This document shows positions 25,491 to 32,838 of a DNA stretch of 64,000 bases, in pieces. The DNA lies in IMG/VR virus record IMGVR_UViG_3300048571_000088, positions 1-64,000 of that record, one strand, 5' to 3'. Numbering within the stretch: the stretch's first letter is position 1; each line of letters starts with the position of its first letter. The translations under genes were made by a program, and so were the position numbers. The notes beneath the pieces are model-generated. The model saw nothing but the letters and a program-made list of their open reading frames with translations, made no database searches and had not been told where the DNA came from. The stretch comes from a virus.

Positions 25491-25565
25491 GTAGACGCTG
25501 GACTCGAGCCAGAAATACTATTTCGAGTGCACGATTATTAGTCGTGGCTACTAGGTTTACGTCTA
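25491..25565 (-). tRNA. tRNA-like, long variable arm, D arm missing or reduced
   Basis: Acceptor TAGACGT/GCGTCTA, anticodon arm CACGA-CTAATAA-TCGTG, variable hairpin ACT-CGAAAT-AGT, T arm CTGG-CTCGAGT-CCAG. Only about 12 nt separate the acceptor and anticodon stems, too few for a normal D arm. The loop reads AAU, an anticodon not expected for a class II (Leu/Ser/Tyr) tRNA in bacteria. It may be degenerate, a decoy or a mitochondrial-like D-armless form. Confidence 0.55.
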
Positions 25566-25586
25566 TTTAAGATTAGTTAATACTTT

Positions 25587-25796
25587 TTATTTTATAATCT
25601 CTTCAAGGTAAAACCAATTATCTTCGTAATCATTAAATCTGCCACCGCCATTTAGAACATGTTGCATTCTATTTTCTGGTACGTCGCAAGCTAAAAGTTC
25701 TTCTTTTGTTGGTTTTTGCAGCCAACAATCAATAAAGTAATAGCCATGTTGATTATAATCATTTACAGCTTCTGTAAGAACCCAGACGTTAGTCAT
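25587..25796 (-). CDS. hypothetical protein, 69 aa
   Basis: Start at the ATG overlapping the upstream stop, with AGAAGAA upstream; an ATG 27 bases earlier is possible. Asn- and Tyr-rich. Unrecognised. Confidence 0.6.
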   Translation of the reverse strand: MTNVWVLTEAVNDYNQHGYYFIDCWLQKPTKEELLACDVPENRMQHVLNGGGRFNDYEDNWFYLEEIIK

Positions 25797-26016
25797 GTTC
25801 AAATTCTTCTGGTTCAGGGGCATTTCTGAGTTTGTATTTATAAACAGATTCAGTTAATGCTCTTTTAACTGTTCTTGGTAACTTACTAGTACGTTGCCTA
25901 ATAGTAGCTTTTGTTGTAACATTTCCTACCCATTCAGGTGGAATTTCTACAAGTTTCCCACGGCGTTTTCTGTACTTAGTGTTTTCTTCTGCTGAATTAG
26001 TTACCAATGAGGTCAT
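25789..26016 (-). CDS. hypothetical basic protein, 75 aa (paralogue pair B)
   Basis: Residues 14-60 match the C-terminal part of the 151-aa protein at 41471: YRKRRGKLVEIPPEWV against YRNRRGKLVQVPPKWV, TIRQR and KVKR/TVKR shared. Arg/Lys-rich, so nucleic-acid binding is likely. Conserved duplication suggests a real function. Confidence 0.7.
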   Translation of the reverse strand: MTSLVTNSAEENTKYRKRRGKLVEIPPEWVGNVTTKATIRQRTSKLPRTVKRALTESVYKYKLRNAPEPEEFEHD

Positions 26017-26320
26017 ACTCTTTCAGTCTCTCAATAAAATTATTAACACTTAGGTTGTTATTTTTACAATATAACTCAATTTCTTCAAATATTTCATCAA
26101 GCTCTAGTTCATGAATGTGAACTTCTTCAAACATTACTGTATTAAAAGTAATATCCCCAAAACCTTCTAGATAAACAATAGAACTCCAACCACCTACATC
26201 CAAACCAGTTACTTTATATACTTGATCTGCAACTAAGTGTTTATTTGCACGTTCGTTATCGAGTTCTGTGCCGTGTTTTCCTAAGTACTTCACTGTAGTA
26301 ACTCTATCACTAAGTTTCAT
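25997..26320 (-). CDS. hypothetical protein, 107 aa (paralogue pair A)
   Basis: Similar over its length to residues 1-110 of the 221-aa protein at 23674. ATG is preceded by GGAAGATAA, a clear ribosome site. Overlaps the next gene by 20 bases. Confidence 0.7.
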   Translation of the reverse strand: MKLSDRVTTVKYLGKHGTELDNERANKHLVADQVYKVTGLDVGGWSSIVYLEGFGDITFNTVMFEEVHIHELELDEIFEEIELYCKNNNLSVNNFIERLKEYDLIGN

Positions 26321-26375
26321 TTATCTTCCTATGTTTATAATATAGTTTATTTAATTATATAAGTCAAAATTTAAG

Positions 26376-26440
26376 TCAGATTACATTCAATTATTAAATA
26401 AAAAGTTTAAATTTTGAAGGTTGCTGTTAGTAATCTTTAA
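26376..26440 (-). repeat. tRNA-associated RNA element, copy 3 (P1-closed)
   Basis: AGATTAC, TAACAGCAACC, P1 TTCAA/TTGAA, then GTAATCTG. Starts three bases after the CCA of the interrupted tRNA at 26442. Confidence 0.75.
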
Positions 26441-26441
26441 T

Positions 26442-26563
26442 TGGCCGAAAGAGTAGGATTTGAACCTACGTGTGCCGGTTCCCATTATAATATTTGCTGT
26501 TAATATTTTTTACAAAATATATTCATATATTACCGGTGCCTTACCAGACTTGGCTATCTTTCG
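26442..26563 (-). tRNA. interrupted tRNA, Gln-like body, insert in anticodon loop
   Basis: Acceptor CGAAAGA/TCTTTCG, discriminator G, encoded CCA, D arm GCCAAGTCTGGTAAGGC and T arm GTAGG-TTCAAAT-CCTAC. The anticodon stem CCGGT/ACCGG is split by about 46 extra nt holding the conserved element: P1 TAATAT/ATATTA, P2 hairpin ending TTGTAA, then AACAGCAA. TAAT occurs at both edges of the insert. Body and G73 look like tRNA-Gln, but the rejoined loop would read about AATGGGA, so the anticodon is unresolved. Confidence 0.8.
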
Positions 26564-26626
26564 ATTTATGTTTTATATTTAAAATGAATTACCTTATATA
26601 AAGCTAAAGTGTCAGTTAAGGGTGCT

Positions 26627-27010
26627 TTAAATAAATCTATCCCAAAAAGATTTTTTAGTTACTTTATTAGTGTGTATTATTGTATTAGTTTCTAGTATAT
26701 CTTCTTTTTGTTCTTTTATTTTAAAACTTTGAATAATCTGTTGTTGTTTTAAAGAAGCTTGTTTATTTTTTGCTAAAACGTAAGCAAGATAAATTTTTTC
26801 ACCTTGTTTTTCAGAAAAAACAGTCTCTCTTGACCCGCCAAAATAAACTTGAGTAATTGATTTATCTGCGATAGCTGACCAATATTCAATTTTAGGTTTA
26901 CATTTTATACTATAAAATGTAAAAGTTTCAAATACCCATTCATGAGAGTTATTAATTAAACTATCACAAAGTTTTTCTACAGTTTCGTCCATTACAGAAT
27001 AATCTAACAT
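26627..27010 (-). CDS. hypothetical protein, 127 aa
   Basis: Its C-terminus (VTKKSFWDRFI) resembles that of the upstream 210-aa protein (TIKKSFKNKFIDWM), suggesting a shared tail motif, perhaps for docking. Otherwise unrecognised. Confidence 0.65.
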   Translation of the reverse strand: MLDYSVMDETVEKLCDSLINNSHEWVFETFTFYSIKCKPKIEYWSAIADKSITQVYFGGSRETVFSEKQGEKIYLAYVLAKNKQASLKQQQIIQSFKIKEQKEDILETNTIIHTNKVTKKSFWDRFI

Positions 27011-27011
27011 T

Positions 27012-27644
27012 TTAAAAAGTCATCCAATCAATAAATTTATTTTTAAAAGATTTTTTAATAGTTGTTTGTGGTTTAGTCTCTAATTGTTCGATAAAAATCG
27101 TTTCCTTTTGAATAGATTGATCTTTGTCTTTTCTGTGACTTAAAGAGCTAGGAGTAATATAAATAGAACTTAACCAAGTTTCAAACCAGTTGTAATATTT
27201 TTGATAACGCTCATCAAATAAAATATCTGCTTTAAATAACATTCCTTTTTGAATATCTTCTTTCCACATAGAAAGAGTAATATCCATATTGTGTTTACAC
27301 CAATAGAAACCATTGTTAGTGTTAATTGGTACACCAGAGCTTTCATGATTGTACATTAAAAGCTCATCTTCTTTAGTATAAGTTAATTTTGAATTATTAT
27401 CCATTTTAAATAGTAGATAGATATCCTTCATAAATAACCAATCACTAGAAGGTTTTTTAGCGTATTTAAAAATCTCTAGATCTTTGATATACGCAGATAA
27501 AGATTTTTTAGTGTATATATTTGAAATAATACAATAAGGGTTTTCATCGTATTGTAATTGTTCTACTAAAGATAAATTATCAAAATTTTCTTGCTCAAGT
27601 AAATAAGGCGTAGAGTAGTCTTTATTTTTATATACTAGTTTCAT
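27012..27644 (-). CDS. hypothetical protein, 210 aa
   Basis: Start set at the ATG just after the stop of the 54-aa gene; earlier in-frame starts overlap that gene. Tyr- and Trp-rich, with the KKSF..FIDW tail shared with its neighbour. Unrecognised. Confidence 0.65.
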   Translation of the reverse strand: MKLVYKNKDYSTPYLLEQENFDNLSLVEQLQYDENPYCIISNIYTKKSLSAYIKDLEIFKYAKKPSSDWLFMKDIYLLFKMDNNSKLTYTKEDELLMYNHESSGVPINTNNGFYWCKHNMDITLSMWKEDIQKGMLFKADILFDERYQKYYNWFETWLSSIYITPSSLSHRKDKDQSIQKETIFIEQLETKPQTTIKKSFKNKFIDWMTF

Positions 27645-27648
27645 ATTA

Positions 27649-27813
27649 TTAAAAAAACTCTGCATCTTCAACAGTCGGAGCTTGAATAAACTCTAAAATA
27701 AGTTCAGAAGCTTGTTCAGAACTAACAATGTTATGATTACTACTAGCAGTTATAGAATCAATGGCGCAGTTATTTTCTGCTAAATATTCTTGAAGTGTTT
27801 TAATATAGGACAT
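27649..27813 (-). CDS. small hypothetical protein, 54 aa
   Basis: Acidic helical ORF filling the gap between tRNA-Pro and the 210-aa gene. ATG preceded by AT-rich sequence without a clear ribosome site. Unrecognised. Confidence 0.55.
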   Translation of the reverse strand: MSYIKTLQEYLAENNCAIDSITASSNHNIVSSEQASELILEFIQAPTVEDAEFF

Positions 27814-27838
27814 TTTAATACCAAATTTAATTGAATTG

Positions 27839-27958
27839 TCAGAACGGCAGGGTTCGAACCTACGTCTCTATCTCCCAAAGATAATGTTTAAGAGTTGCTG
27901 TTTGTATTCTTTACAGAATAACTTAACTAAGCGCTTTAACCGACTAAGCTACGTTCTG
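27839..27958 (-). tRNA. interrupted tRNA-Pro(UGG)
   Basis: Acceptor CAGAACG/CGTTCTG with A73, D arm GCTTAGTCGGTTAAAGC, intact anticodon arm TTATC-TTTGGGA-GATAG (UGG), T arm GTAGG-TTCGAAC-CCTGC. A 47-nt insert (885-931 of this kb) lies between the D arm and the anticodon arm. It carries P1 TTAAG/CTTAA, P2 TTATTCT-GTAA-AGAATA and AACAGCAA. Removing it leaves a normal 73-nt tRNA. Genomic CAA follows A73. C1-G72 fits Pro identity (A73 too). Confidence 0.88.
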
Positions 27959-28009
27959 AATGATTTACTATGTTTCTTTATAATTGTTTACTTCTATTAA
28001 GTAGTAAAT

Positions 28010-28083
28010 TGGTTGGACTGGAAGGTACTGACCCTTCTTCAACAGATTAAAAGTCTATTGCATCACCTTAATGCTTCAATCCA
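28010..28083 (-). tRNA. tRNA-Lys(UUU)
   Basis: Acceptor TGGATTG/CAGTCCA, A73, encoded CCA, D arm GCAT-TAAGGTG-ATGC, anticodon arm ATAGA-CTTTTAA-TCTGT (UUU), T arm GAAGG-GTCAGTA-CCTTC with an unusual G54 and A58-less loop. tRNA-Lys is a common target of phage-exclusion anticodon nucleases. Confidence 0.88.
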
Positions 28084-28213
28084 AAAATGCTTGAACTCAC
28101 AAGCTGTTAAGTCCTATTGTAAAATAAATTACAATCCCTTAAATCTTATAGTAACTACTTTAGTGTATACATAATGCTCTACAATAATTTACTATCACGT
28201 ATACGTCATAAAC

Positions 28214-28297
28214 CTACATGCTGATAATAGTAATATATTTTAGAAGTTCTATTGTGTCTTGAGTTACGGAAGGCTTGTCGTCTACGCATACAGCCAT
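28214..28297 (-). CDS. small ORF, 27 aa
   Basis: ATG one base after the UAA of the 87-aa gene, the usual packing here. Short and unrecognised. Below it, up to tRNA-Lys, the minus strand holds a 7-bp hairpin ATTGTAA/TTACAAT and no other feature I can name. Confidence 0.4.
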   Translation of the reverse strand: MAVCVDDKPSVTQDTIELLKYITIISM

Positions 28298-28298
28298 T

Positions 28299-28562
28299 TT
28301 AATTTGTTTGTTGAGACATTCTTAAGGCAGCAATAATACCATCAATATGTGAAATATCACAAGAAAATAATCTATCCATTCCATAATGCTGTACTGGACC
28401 ATCATATACATGAATAATATTATCTTTTTGATATACATACCAACCAGCTCTTTTAGCTACTTTAATACCAACACCACCAAACGGATCAGGAAAAGTTTCT
28501 CCTTTATGAAAAACCCACTTTTCAAGAAGGATGCGCATATCATAATATTCATCTTGTGTCAT
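28299..28562 (-). CDS. hypothetical protein, 87 aa
   Basis: Unrecognised. FPDPFGGVGIKVAKRAGWYV in the middle suggests a small alpha/beta fold. ATG preceded by the upstream stop at two bases. Confidence 0.65.
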   Translation of the reverse strand: MTQDEYYDMRILLEKWVFHKGETFPDPFGGVGIKVAKRAGWYVYQKDNIIHVYDGPVQHYGMDRLFSCDISHIDGIIAALRMSQQTN

Positions 28563-28564
28563 GT

Positions 28565-28855
28565 TTAATCCTTATTAACTACTTTAAAAAATAAATTTTC
28601 ATCTATAATATTAGAATGTAAATAAAGACGTAAGTTATCTGGAAGATTACTAGCACAGGCTAAATGCACTTGAAACGCTCGATCTACCATATCCCACTTA
28701 TAAAAAGCATAAATATCTTTGACATCTAAAACTACATCATATACGTAGTGAGCATCACACCCAAAAGTAAATTCTAAAGCATTTTCAAAATTAGTAATAA
28801 AGTCTTTAGATTCCTGATCTTCAAATAGATCTTTCATAATCCAACGTTTAATCAT
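28565..28855 (-). CDS. hypothetical protein, 96 aa
   Basis: Acidic, with a second possible start at residue 7. Unrecognised. Confidence 0.65.
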   Translation of the reverse strand: MIKRWIMKDLFEDQESKDFITNFENALEFTFGCDAHYVYDVVLDVKDIYAFYKWDMVDRAFQVHLACASNLPDNLRLYLHSNIIDENLFFKVVNKD

Positions 28856-28871
28856 TGTAGCTTCTTTATAG

Positions 28872-29189
28872 TTATTTATTTAATAAGACTGTATAAATTT
28901 TAATAATATTTTTTAAGTTGTCATAGTGTCCGATTAGTTTTAGTTTCTTAGTGTTACTAATAAAACTTCCTTTACCATGCTTGGAATCTAATTTATTTCT
29001 ATCAAAGGGAGAAAATTCAAACTTCATATCTAATTTTGAATTTTTAAATTCTTTTCTAATTGTAAAATCAATATCATTTAATTCAGCTTTAGTATAATAC
29101 AATCTACATCTTTGTTTAAATCTTTGTATTGCATGGTTTGTTACAAATACTTTTTCAGTATTTGTTATATGAAATCTAACTTGATGCAT
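28872..29189 (-). CDS. hypothetical protein, 105 aa
   Basis: Basic, with TNHAIQRFKQRCRLYYT near 18-34, a His-x9-Arg pattern like that of some phage small RNA- or DNA-binding proteins. Unrecognised. A good ribosome site (AAAGGATTC) precedes the ATG. Confidence 0.65.
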   Translation of the reverse strand: MHQVRFHITNTEKVFVTNHAIQRFKQRCRLYYTKAELNDIDFTIRKEFKNSKLDMKFEFSPFDRNKLDSKHGKGSFISNTKKLKLIGHYDNLKNIIKIYTVLLNK

Positions 29190-29234
29190 ACAGAATCCTT
29201 TTATACTTATTGTGTTATTGACTTGTAAGTAAAA

Positions 29235-29519
29235 TTAATGCCAAGGAATTAAAGTTTCATATTTAAAATTTATTTGTCGCTCAGGTACTAAATCATTTAA
29301 AAATGTAATGTTATTAAGATTAAGTACAGCAGTAGGCAAACCATGCATATCTAGGTTCCAATCTACAAAAGTATTTGGAATTTGTTGTGCAGTAGACTCT
29401 ATTGTTAGTGTGCCAGTTTTTAGTTTTGAATCAAACTCAAGCATGTGACAACTCAAGTTAATACCATCTTTTCTAAGGCGTATGAAAGAACCTGCTAGTT
29501 TTGTATATTGTTGTTTCAT
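29235..29519 (-). CDS. hypothetical protein, 94 aa
   Basis: Beta-rich, unrecognised. ATG follows AAAGGATTAAT. Confidence 0.65.
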   Translation of the reverse strand: MKQQYTKLAGSFIRLRKDGINLSCHMLEFDSKLKTGTLTIESTAQQIPNTFVDWNLDMHGLPTAVLNLNNITFLNDLVPERQINFKYETLIPWH

Positions 29520-29528
29520 ATTAATCCT

Positions 29529-29789
29529 TTATTTTAAAAGTAAAAAGGTGGATGTACAAGAAGTACAATTAATCATTTTCCAAAATAAACAAGTTTTAAA
29601 ATAAGAAGAATACATATTTAAAATAGCTTTATCTTGTACTACATTAGTATCTTCATTCTTACAATAGACACACATATAGTTTGGATCTACTTCTGGTTTT
29701 GTTCTGCCAAAAGGAGAAGGTTTCCAGTTTTCTAGAGAGTAGTATTGAAAAGATACTTGAAGTACTTCATTAGGTTTTGGTAAATACAT
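29529..29789 (-). CDS. zinc-finger-like protein, 86 aa
   Basis: Cysteine pairs CVYC at about 38-41 and CTSC near the C-terminus could bind one zinc. Otherwise unrecognised; it lies directly after a tRNA gene. Confidence 0.6.
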   Translation of the reverse strand: MYLPKPNEVLQVSFQYYSLENWKPSPFGRTKPEVDPNYMCVYCKNEDTNVVQDKAILNMYSSYFKTCLFWKMINCTSCTSTFLLLK

Positions 29790-29813
29790 AATTAAACCTT
29801 ATTATATAAATTG

Positions 29814-29898
29814 TCCTTCCTCTCGGACTCGAACCGAGACTGCCTTTCGGCGCAGGTTTATGAAACCTGTGGATTTAAACCAATTCTCCCAAGGAAGG
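29814..29898 (-). tRNA. class II tRNA with CAU anticodon
   Basis: Acceptor CCTTCCT/AGGAAGG, A73, anticodon arm CAGGT-TTCATAA-ACCTG, long variable arm CGCC-GAAA-GGCAG, T arm CTCGG-TTCGAGT-CCGAG. Genomic CAA follows. Long variable arms belong to Leu, Ser and (bacterial) Tyr tRNAs; a CAU anticodon belongs to Met or, after lysidine modification, Ile. The combination is therefore highly unusual. Confidence 0.85.
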
Positions 29899-29914
29899 AA
29901 TAAAAATAATTATT

Positions 29915-29958
29915 TAATAACAATAAATCATAGAACCACTATTTCAATATTGTTATTA
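29915..29958 (-). repeat. hairpin upstream of the CAU tRNA
   Basis: Ten-bp inverted repeat TAATAACAAT/ATTGTTATTA with a 24-nt loop, between the tRNA 5' end and the structured RNA above it. Possibly a processing signal. Confidence 0.5.
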
Positions 29959-29967
29959 CAGGTTAAT

Positions 29968-30095
29968 TGGAACCTCCAGTTTTTAATTAACTTCATCATA
30001 ATCTTGGTACTGCAACCAACGGTAGGTGCTAATTAAAGCTTCTTACATTCGTAGCCTACTTCCGAACTACTACCCAAGTGGCTAATTGGGAGGTC
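29968..30095 (-). ncRNA. tRNA-like structured RNA ending in CCA
   Basis: 128 nt closed by GACCTCC/GGAGGTT and followed at once by CCA. Inside: TAGCC/GGCTA, GGTAG/CTACC, and TTGGT-TGCAGT-ACCAA, which recalls a T arm. There is no TTCRA T loop or anticodon arm in the normal place. It could be a heavily altered tRNA, a tRNA mimic such as the bacterial Y RNA module, or an unrelated RNA. Confidence 0.45.
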
Positions 30096-30116
30096 ATGAT
30101 TTTAATTTAAAATATT

Positions 30117-30509
30117 TTATAAATCTTCTTTTTTAACTACTTTAAAATGATCTTCATCGTATAATTGATTTTTATAATTAATTTCATTCTGTATTTTAGT
30201 CTCTTTCGTATGGTCTGTCATAAGCCTATTATACAAATAAATGGCACTTGGCTTATCATATTTTAAAAATGACTTAGACATATTTCTACTCCAAGAATAA
30301 GATAAAGTCCAAAAATCTACATAACCATAATCAATATAACGTCCAAGGTAAGCAACTGAATAAAATTCCCCTCTATTAATAATAGTTGGAATTTTTGGAT
30401 CAATATTTTGTAATTCTTGCGGTATAAAGTTTTCTTTTTTATCGGAATACTTTTTTACTGCCAGTAATATCAGAAATAAAACAAGAATGAGGAAAGCTAA
30501 AGTACACAT
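30117..30509 (-). CDS. membrane-anchored hypothetical protein, 130 aa
   Basis: N-terminal hydrophobic helix (CTLAFLILVLFLILLAV) then a charged soluble domain with several Tyr. A good ribosome site (CAAGGATTAAAAT) precedes the ATG. Unknown function at the membrane. Confidence 0.7.
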   Translation of the reverse strand: MCTLAFLILVLFLILLAVKKYSDKKENFIPQELQNIDPKIPTIINRGEFYSVAYLGRYIDYGYVDFWTLSYSWSRNMSKSFLKYDKPSAIYLYNRLMTDHTKETKIQNEINYKNQLYDEDHFKVVKKEDL

Positions 30510-30589
30510 TATTTTAATCCTTGCATAAAAGTTTAAGAAGTAAAGAATAGTATTGGATTGTTCGGTACATGTTAATAATCTTTGAACTA

Positions 30590-30722
30590 CTTTTAACAGA
30601 TTAGTATTTTTATCAAGTGGATTCGAACCACTGCCTTTTTTGAGTCAACAAAAACGCTCTAACCTCTAAGCTATGTTCCCTAATGGCGGGAAAGTTTAAA
30701 TTTGCTGTTACTAATCTTTAAT
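30590..30722 (-). repeat. tRNA-associated RNA element, copy 5 (split around permuted tRNA)
   Basis: P2 strands at 30709-30717 and 30598-30606 pair over 9 bp; the conserved TAACAGCAAAT follows the first strand and G follows the second. The permuted tRNA sits where P1 closes in the stand-alone copies. Confidence 0.8.
30614..30692 (-). tRNA. circularly permuted tRNA gene
   Basis: The transcript reads TTCCC-G-CCA (3' end of a tRNA), a 3-nt linker TTA, then GGGAACA and the tRNA body through the T arm AGTGG-TTCGAAT-CCACT and TG. Joining TG to TTCCC restores a perfect acceptor with GGGAACA, discriminator G and CCA. Element strands flank it: AGATTAGTA plus ACAGCAA upstream, TACTAATCTG downstream (9 bp). 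The anticodon loop is GAC (Val) or UGA, depending on how the T/A-rich stem pairs. Confidence 0.82.
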
Positions 30723-30723
30723 G

Positions 30724-31296
30724 TTATTTAATAGAGTTTGCACTAACAAACATATAAATAATATTCATTTCTAGTTCATCAATCAGATTATGAGCTTGGT
30801 TGATTAGCCTGTATTTAATTACTTCTCTGACTTCCATAAGAACAGAACCTAAAAAATTAAGTCCATTCCATTGGTTTGAATCTAAAATTAAAGGATCATC
30901 TGCGGAAAGACCTACACCCCAAATACAATCTACAGGGGATGCCTCTACAAGAAATAAACCATCAGTATCTGACAGTTTTTTTGTTAAATCTTTGTCAGTA
31001 GTAAATTTAAGATAATTTACTTCGTACATTATTTGATAACTTACTTTAGACCATTCTGTGTCTGAATAATTCTTTACGTTTCTTCCTAGTCTTTTAGCAG
31101 TATAAGGATCTTCTGCCTCGTGAATCAATCTCATACTTTCTGTATCTTTAAAGAATTCAGCTTTACGGTACATAAACATATGTTCTGTAGTATAGAAAGT
31201 TAATCCGTTATAGATAATTCCTTTAGGAATATCATGAAAATTACTAAGAAAATTTGTTAAGAAGTAATAATGAGTATCTGTTTTTAAATTATTCAT
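30724..31296 (-). CDS. NADAR (YbiA-like) protein
   Basis: 190 aa. Hallmarks: FLSNFHDIP near 16, TTEHMFMYRKAEFF at about 32-45, AKRLGRNV at 66-73, W..V....M near 81 and IWGVGLSADDP near 128. NADAR domains remove ADP-ribose from guanine in nucleic acids or cleave riboflavin-pathway intermediates (YbiA). In a phage, reversing ADP-ribosylation of DNA or RNA by DarT-like host toxins is plausible; that is inference. Confidence 0.88.
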   Translation of the reverse strand: MNNLKTDTHYYFLTNFLSNFHDIPKGIIYNGLTFYTTEHMFMYRKAEFFKDTESMRLIHEAEDPYTAKRLGRNVKNYSDTEWSKVSYQIMYEVNYLKFTTDKDLTKKLSDTDGLFLVEASPVDCIWGVGLSADDPLILDSNQWNGLNFLGSVLMEVREVIKYRLINQAHNLIDELEMNIIYMFVSANSIK

Positions 31297-31996
31297 TTTC
31301 TGTTTCTAGAATTAAGTTATTAGTTGCTTGATTAAAATTATAAAGTAGACGATCTAAACCAAAAGCAATCTCCAGTACAAAATGATCAGAAGAAAAATCA
31401 GTTCGTTTTGAAACAGAGCAAACTTCCATCCATTTGTCACCATTGTTTACTTCAATATCTAAAGTATTTAAGGAATAAGAAGGTAATCTATCACTAGTAA
31501 CAATACGAGTTGGTAGTTTTAATAGTTCAAGTACTAGATTACCTAAGTCTTTAATAACATTTTCTTGATATTCATTTTTCGTACTAATTGAATAAATACA
31601 TTGAAATTCAAGTTGAAAAAACTCTTTAAATCGACAATGTTTTGTTGCTTGGTCTTGTTCTTTACGGAAAGACTTTGAAGCTTGAAAAACACACAAAGGT
31701 GGTTTGTGACTTAAAGTTAATAATTGGTTTGCATACGCATAGCTTAAAGCAGTTGTTTCTGGCTTTAAAGATAATGTATCTGAAATTTTAAAATAATCAG
31801 ACTCTGAATACTCAGGGTTAATTTGATCATTACTAATCAAACAACTCCCTTCAATCTCATGAAAACCCCAAGCTTTATTTTGACTACGTAAGATGTTTTT
31901 AACACCTAAAGTAATAAATTGTTTGATAAAGTTTCGAATTAAAATATCTTTTTCATTGTAAGCAACAATGCCATTAGTATTTGTCAAACTAAGCAC
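31289..31996 (-). CDS. class II aminoacyl-tRNA synthetase core, GlyRS-like
   Basis: 235 aa. LKPETTALSYAYANQL at about 77-92 matches the R/K-PET segment of GlyRS. FQASKSFRKEQD with FKEFFQLEFQ forms motif 2, W.EVCSVSKRTDF matches the Gly-site loop, and LEIAFGLDRLLYN is motif 3. There is no anticodon-binding domain, so it may be a minimal synthetase or a paralogue that ligates an amino acid elsewhere. A probable tRNA-Gly lies at 2648. Confidence 0.75.
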   Translation of the reverse strand: MLSLTNTNGIVAYNEKDILIRNFIKQFITLGVKNILRSQNKAWGFHEIEGSCLISNDQINPEYSESDYFKISDTLSLKPETTALSYAYANQLLTLSHKPPLCVFQASKSFRKEQDQATKHCRFKEFFQLEFQCIYSISTKNEYQENVIKDLGNLVLELLKLPTRIVTSDRLPSYSLNTLDIEVNNGDKWMEVCSVSKRTDFSSDHFVLEIAFGLDRLLYNFNQATNNLILETENE

Positions 31997-32523
31997 GGTA
32001 AGTCCTTTAATTGTTTATCTATTTTACATAGTTCTTGTAATAACAGTGCAACTTTGTTTTGTAAAGTATCAATTTGTTTTTCAGTTGTATTATATTTAGA
32101 AACTAAATATTCACAATACTCTTTTAAAACTTCAACACTGTCTTGATCTCCGTACAAATAACTTTTAATTGTATTTGGGTCGAAATAATGTGCTGTTACT
32201 TCAGATAACACACCTGTTTTGTAATCTATCTCGTAAGTAGGAATACTAATTAACGGTTTATAAAAGTCTGTTAGATCTTTTAAAATCTGAATGTGTGCTT
32301 CTGGTGTGGTGTTGTACTCATCTAGTATGATAATCCTACTAAGTGGATTAGTGTCAGACGAAAGATCAATATCTTTTGTCATTGAAACAGGTACAATACC
32401 TAATTCTTTTAATCGTGTTGAATACAAATTTAAATATTTTTGTAATTCTAGAACAAATTTACTTAAGAGTTTCTGGTCGGTGTATTTTAAATAAATTTTA
32501 TGTTTTTGTTTGTATTTGTACAT
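31984..32523 (-). CDS. hypothetical protein, 179 aa
   Basis: I start at the ATG preceded by TTTGAGATTCTAT; an upstream ATG at 32574 has no ribosome site. Acidic and helical, with a C-terminal coiled coil (TEKQIDTLQNKVALLLQELC). Overlaps the synthetase-like gene by 13 bases, suggesting coupling and perhaps a partner role. Confidence 0.65.
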   Translation of the reverse strand: MYKYKQKHKIYLKYTDQKLLSKFVLELQKYLNLYSTRLKELGIVPVSMTKDIDLSSDTNPLSRIIILDEYNTTPEAHIQILKDLTDFYKPLISIPTYEIDYKTGVLSEVTAHYFDPNTIKSYLYGDQDSVEVLKEYCEYLVSKYNTTEKQIDTLQNKVALLLQELCKIDKQLKDLPCLV

Positions 32524-32838
32524 ATAGAATCTCAAATAAAAATAATAAACTAGGTAGGAGCCACGAGTAAACATAAGGGACTAAACCCTATGAACAAATA
32601 ACGTGGATTTGTTAAACTATGAAAATTAAACATTAATAATTTTAAACTTTTTAATGTAAAATTTAAGCTGTAAACTGTTCTTATTTTTGGGTATTTAACA
32701 TACCAGCACATGCGTAAGAAAAGCTTATTTTAAGACTTGCTTGTAGTCTTTTTAGTTTTAATGTTTGCCCTACCTAATTTATTGGTTGTTTCTTAGCCGG
32801 TTAAAACTAAGAAACAAAAGATAGTTTGTTTATATCAG
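32524..32838 (-). other. intergenic region
   Basis: Holds an 11-bp hairpin (listed separately), a second hairpin AAGACT/AGTCTT and the sequence AGAACAGTTTACAGCTTAAAT, a weak match to the tRNA-associated element without a partner strand. AT-rich; a promoter for the downstream gene is likely but not definable. Confidence 0.4.
32786..32817 (-). terminator. hairpin terminator
   Basis: TTGTTTCTTAG/CTAAGAAACAA, 11 bp with a 10-nt loop, just after the 206-aa gene. No U-run follows. Confidence 0.6.

Noticed and set aside
27885-27931. Group I intron in tRNA-Pro
   Set aside because: The insert is 47 nt and lacks the P3-P9 core and the AAGATATAGTC-type segment; it cannot be a group I intron.
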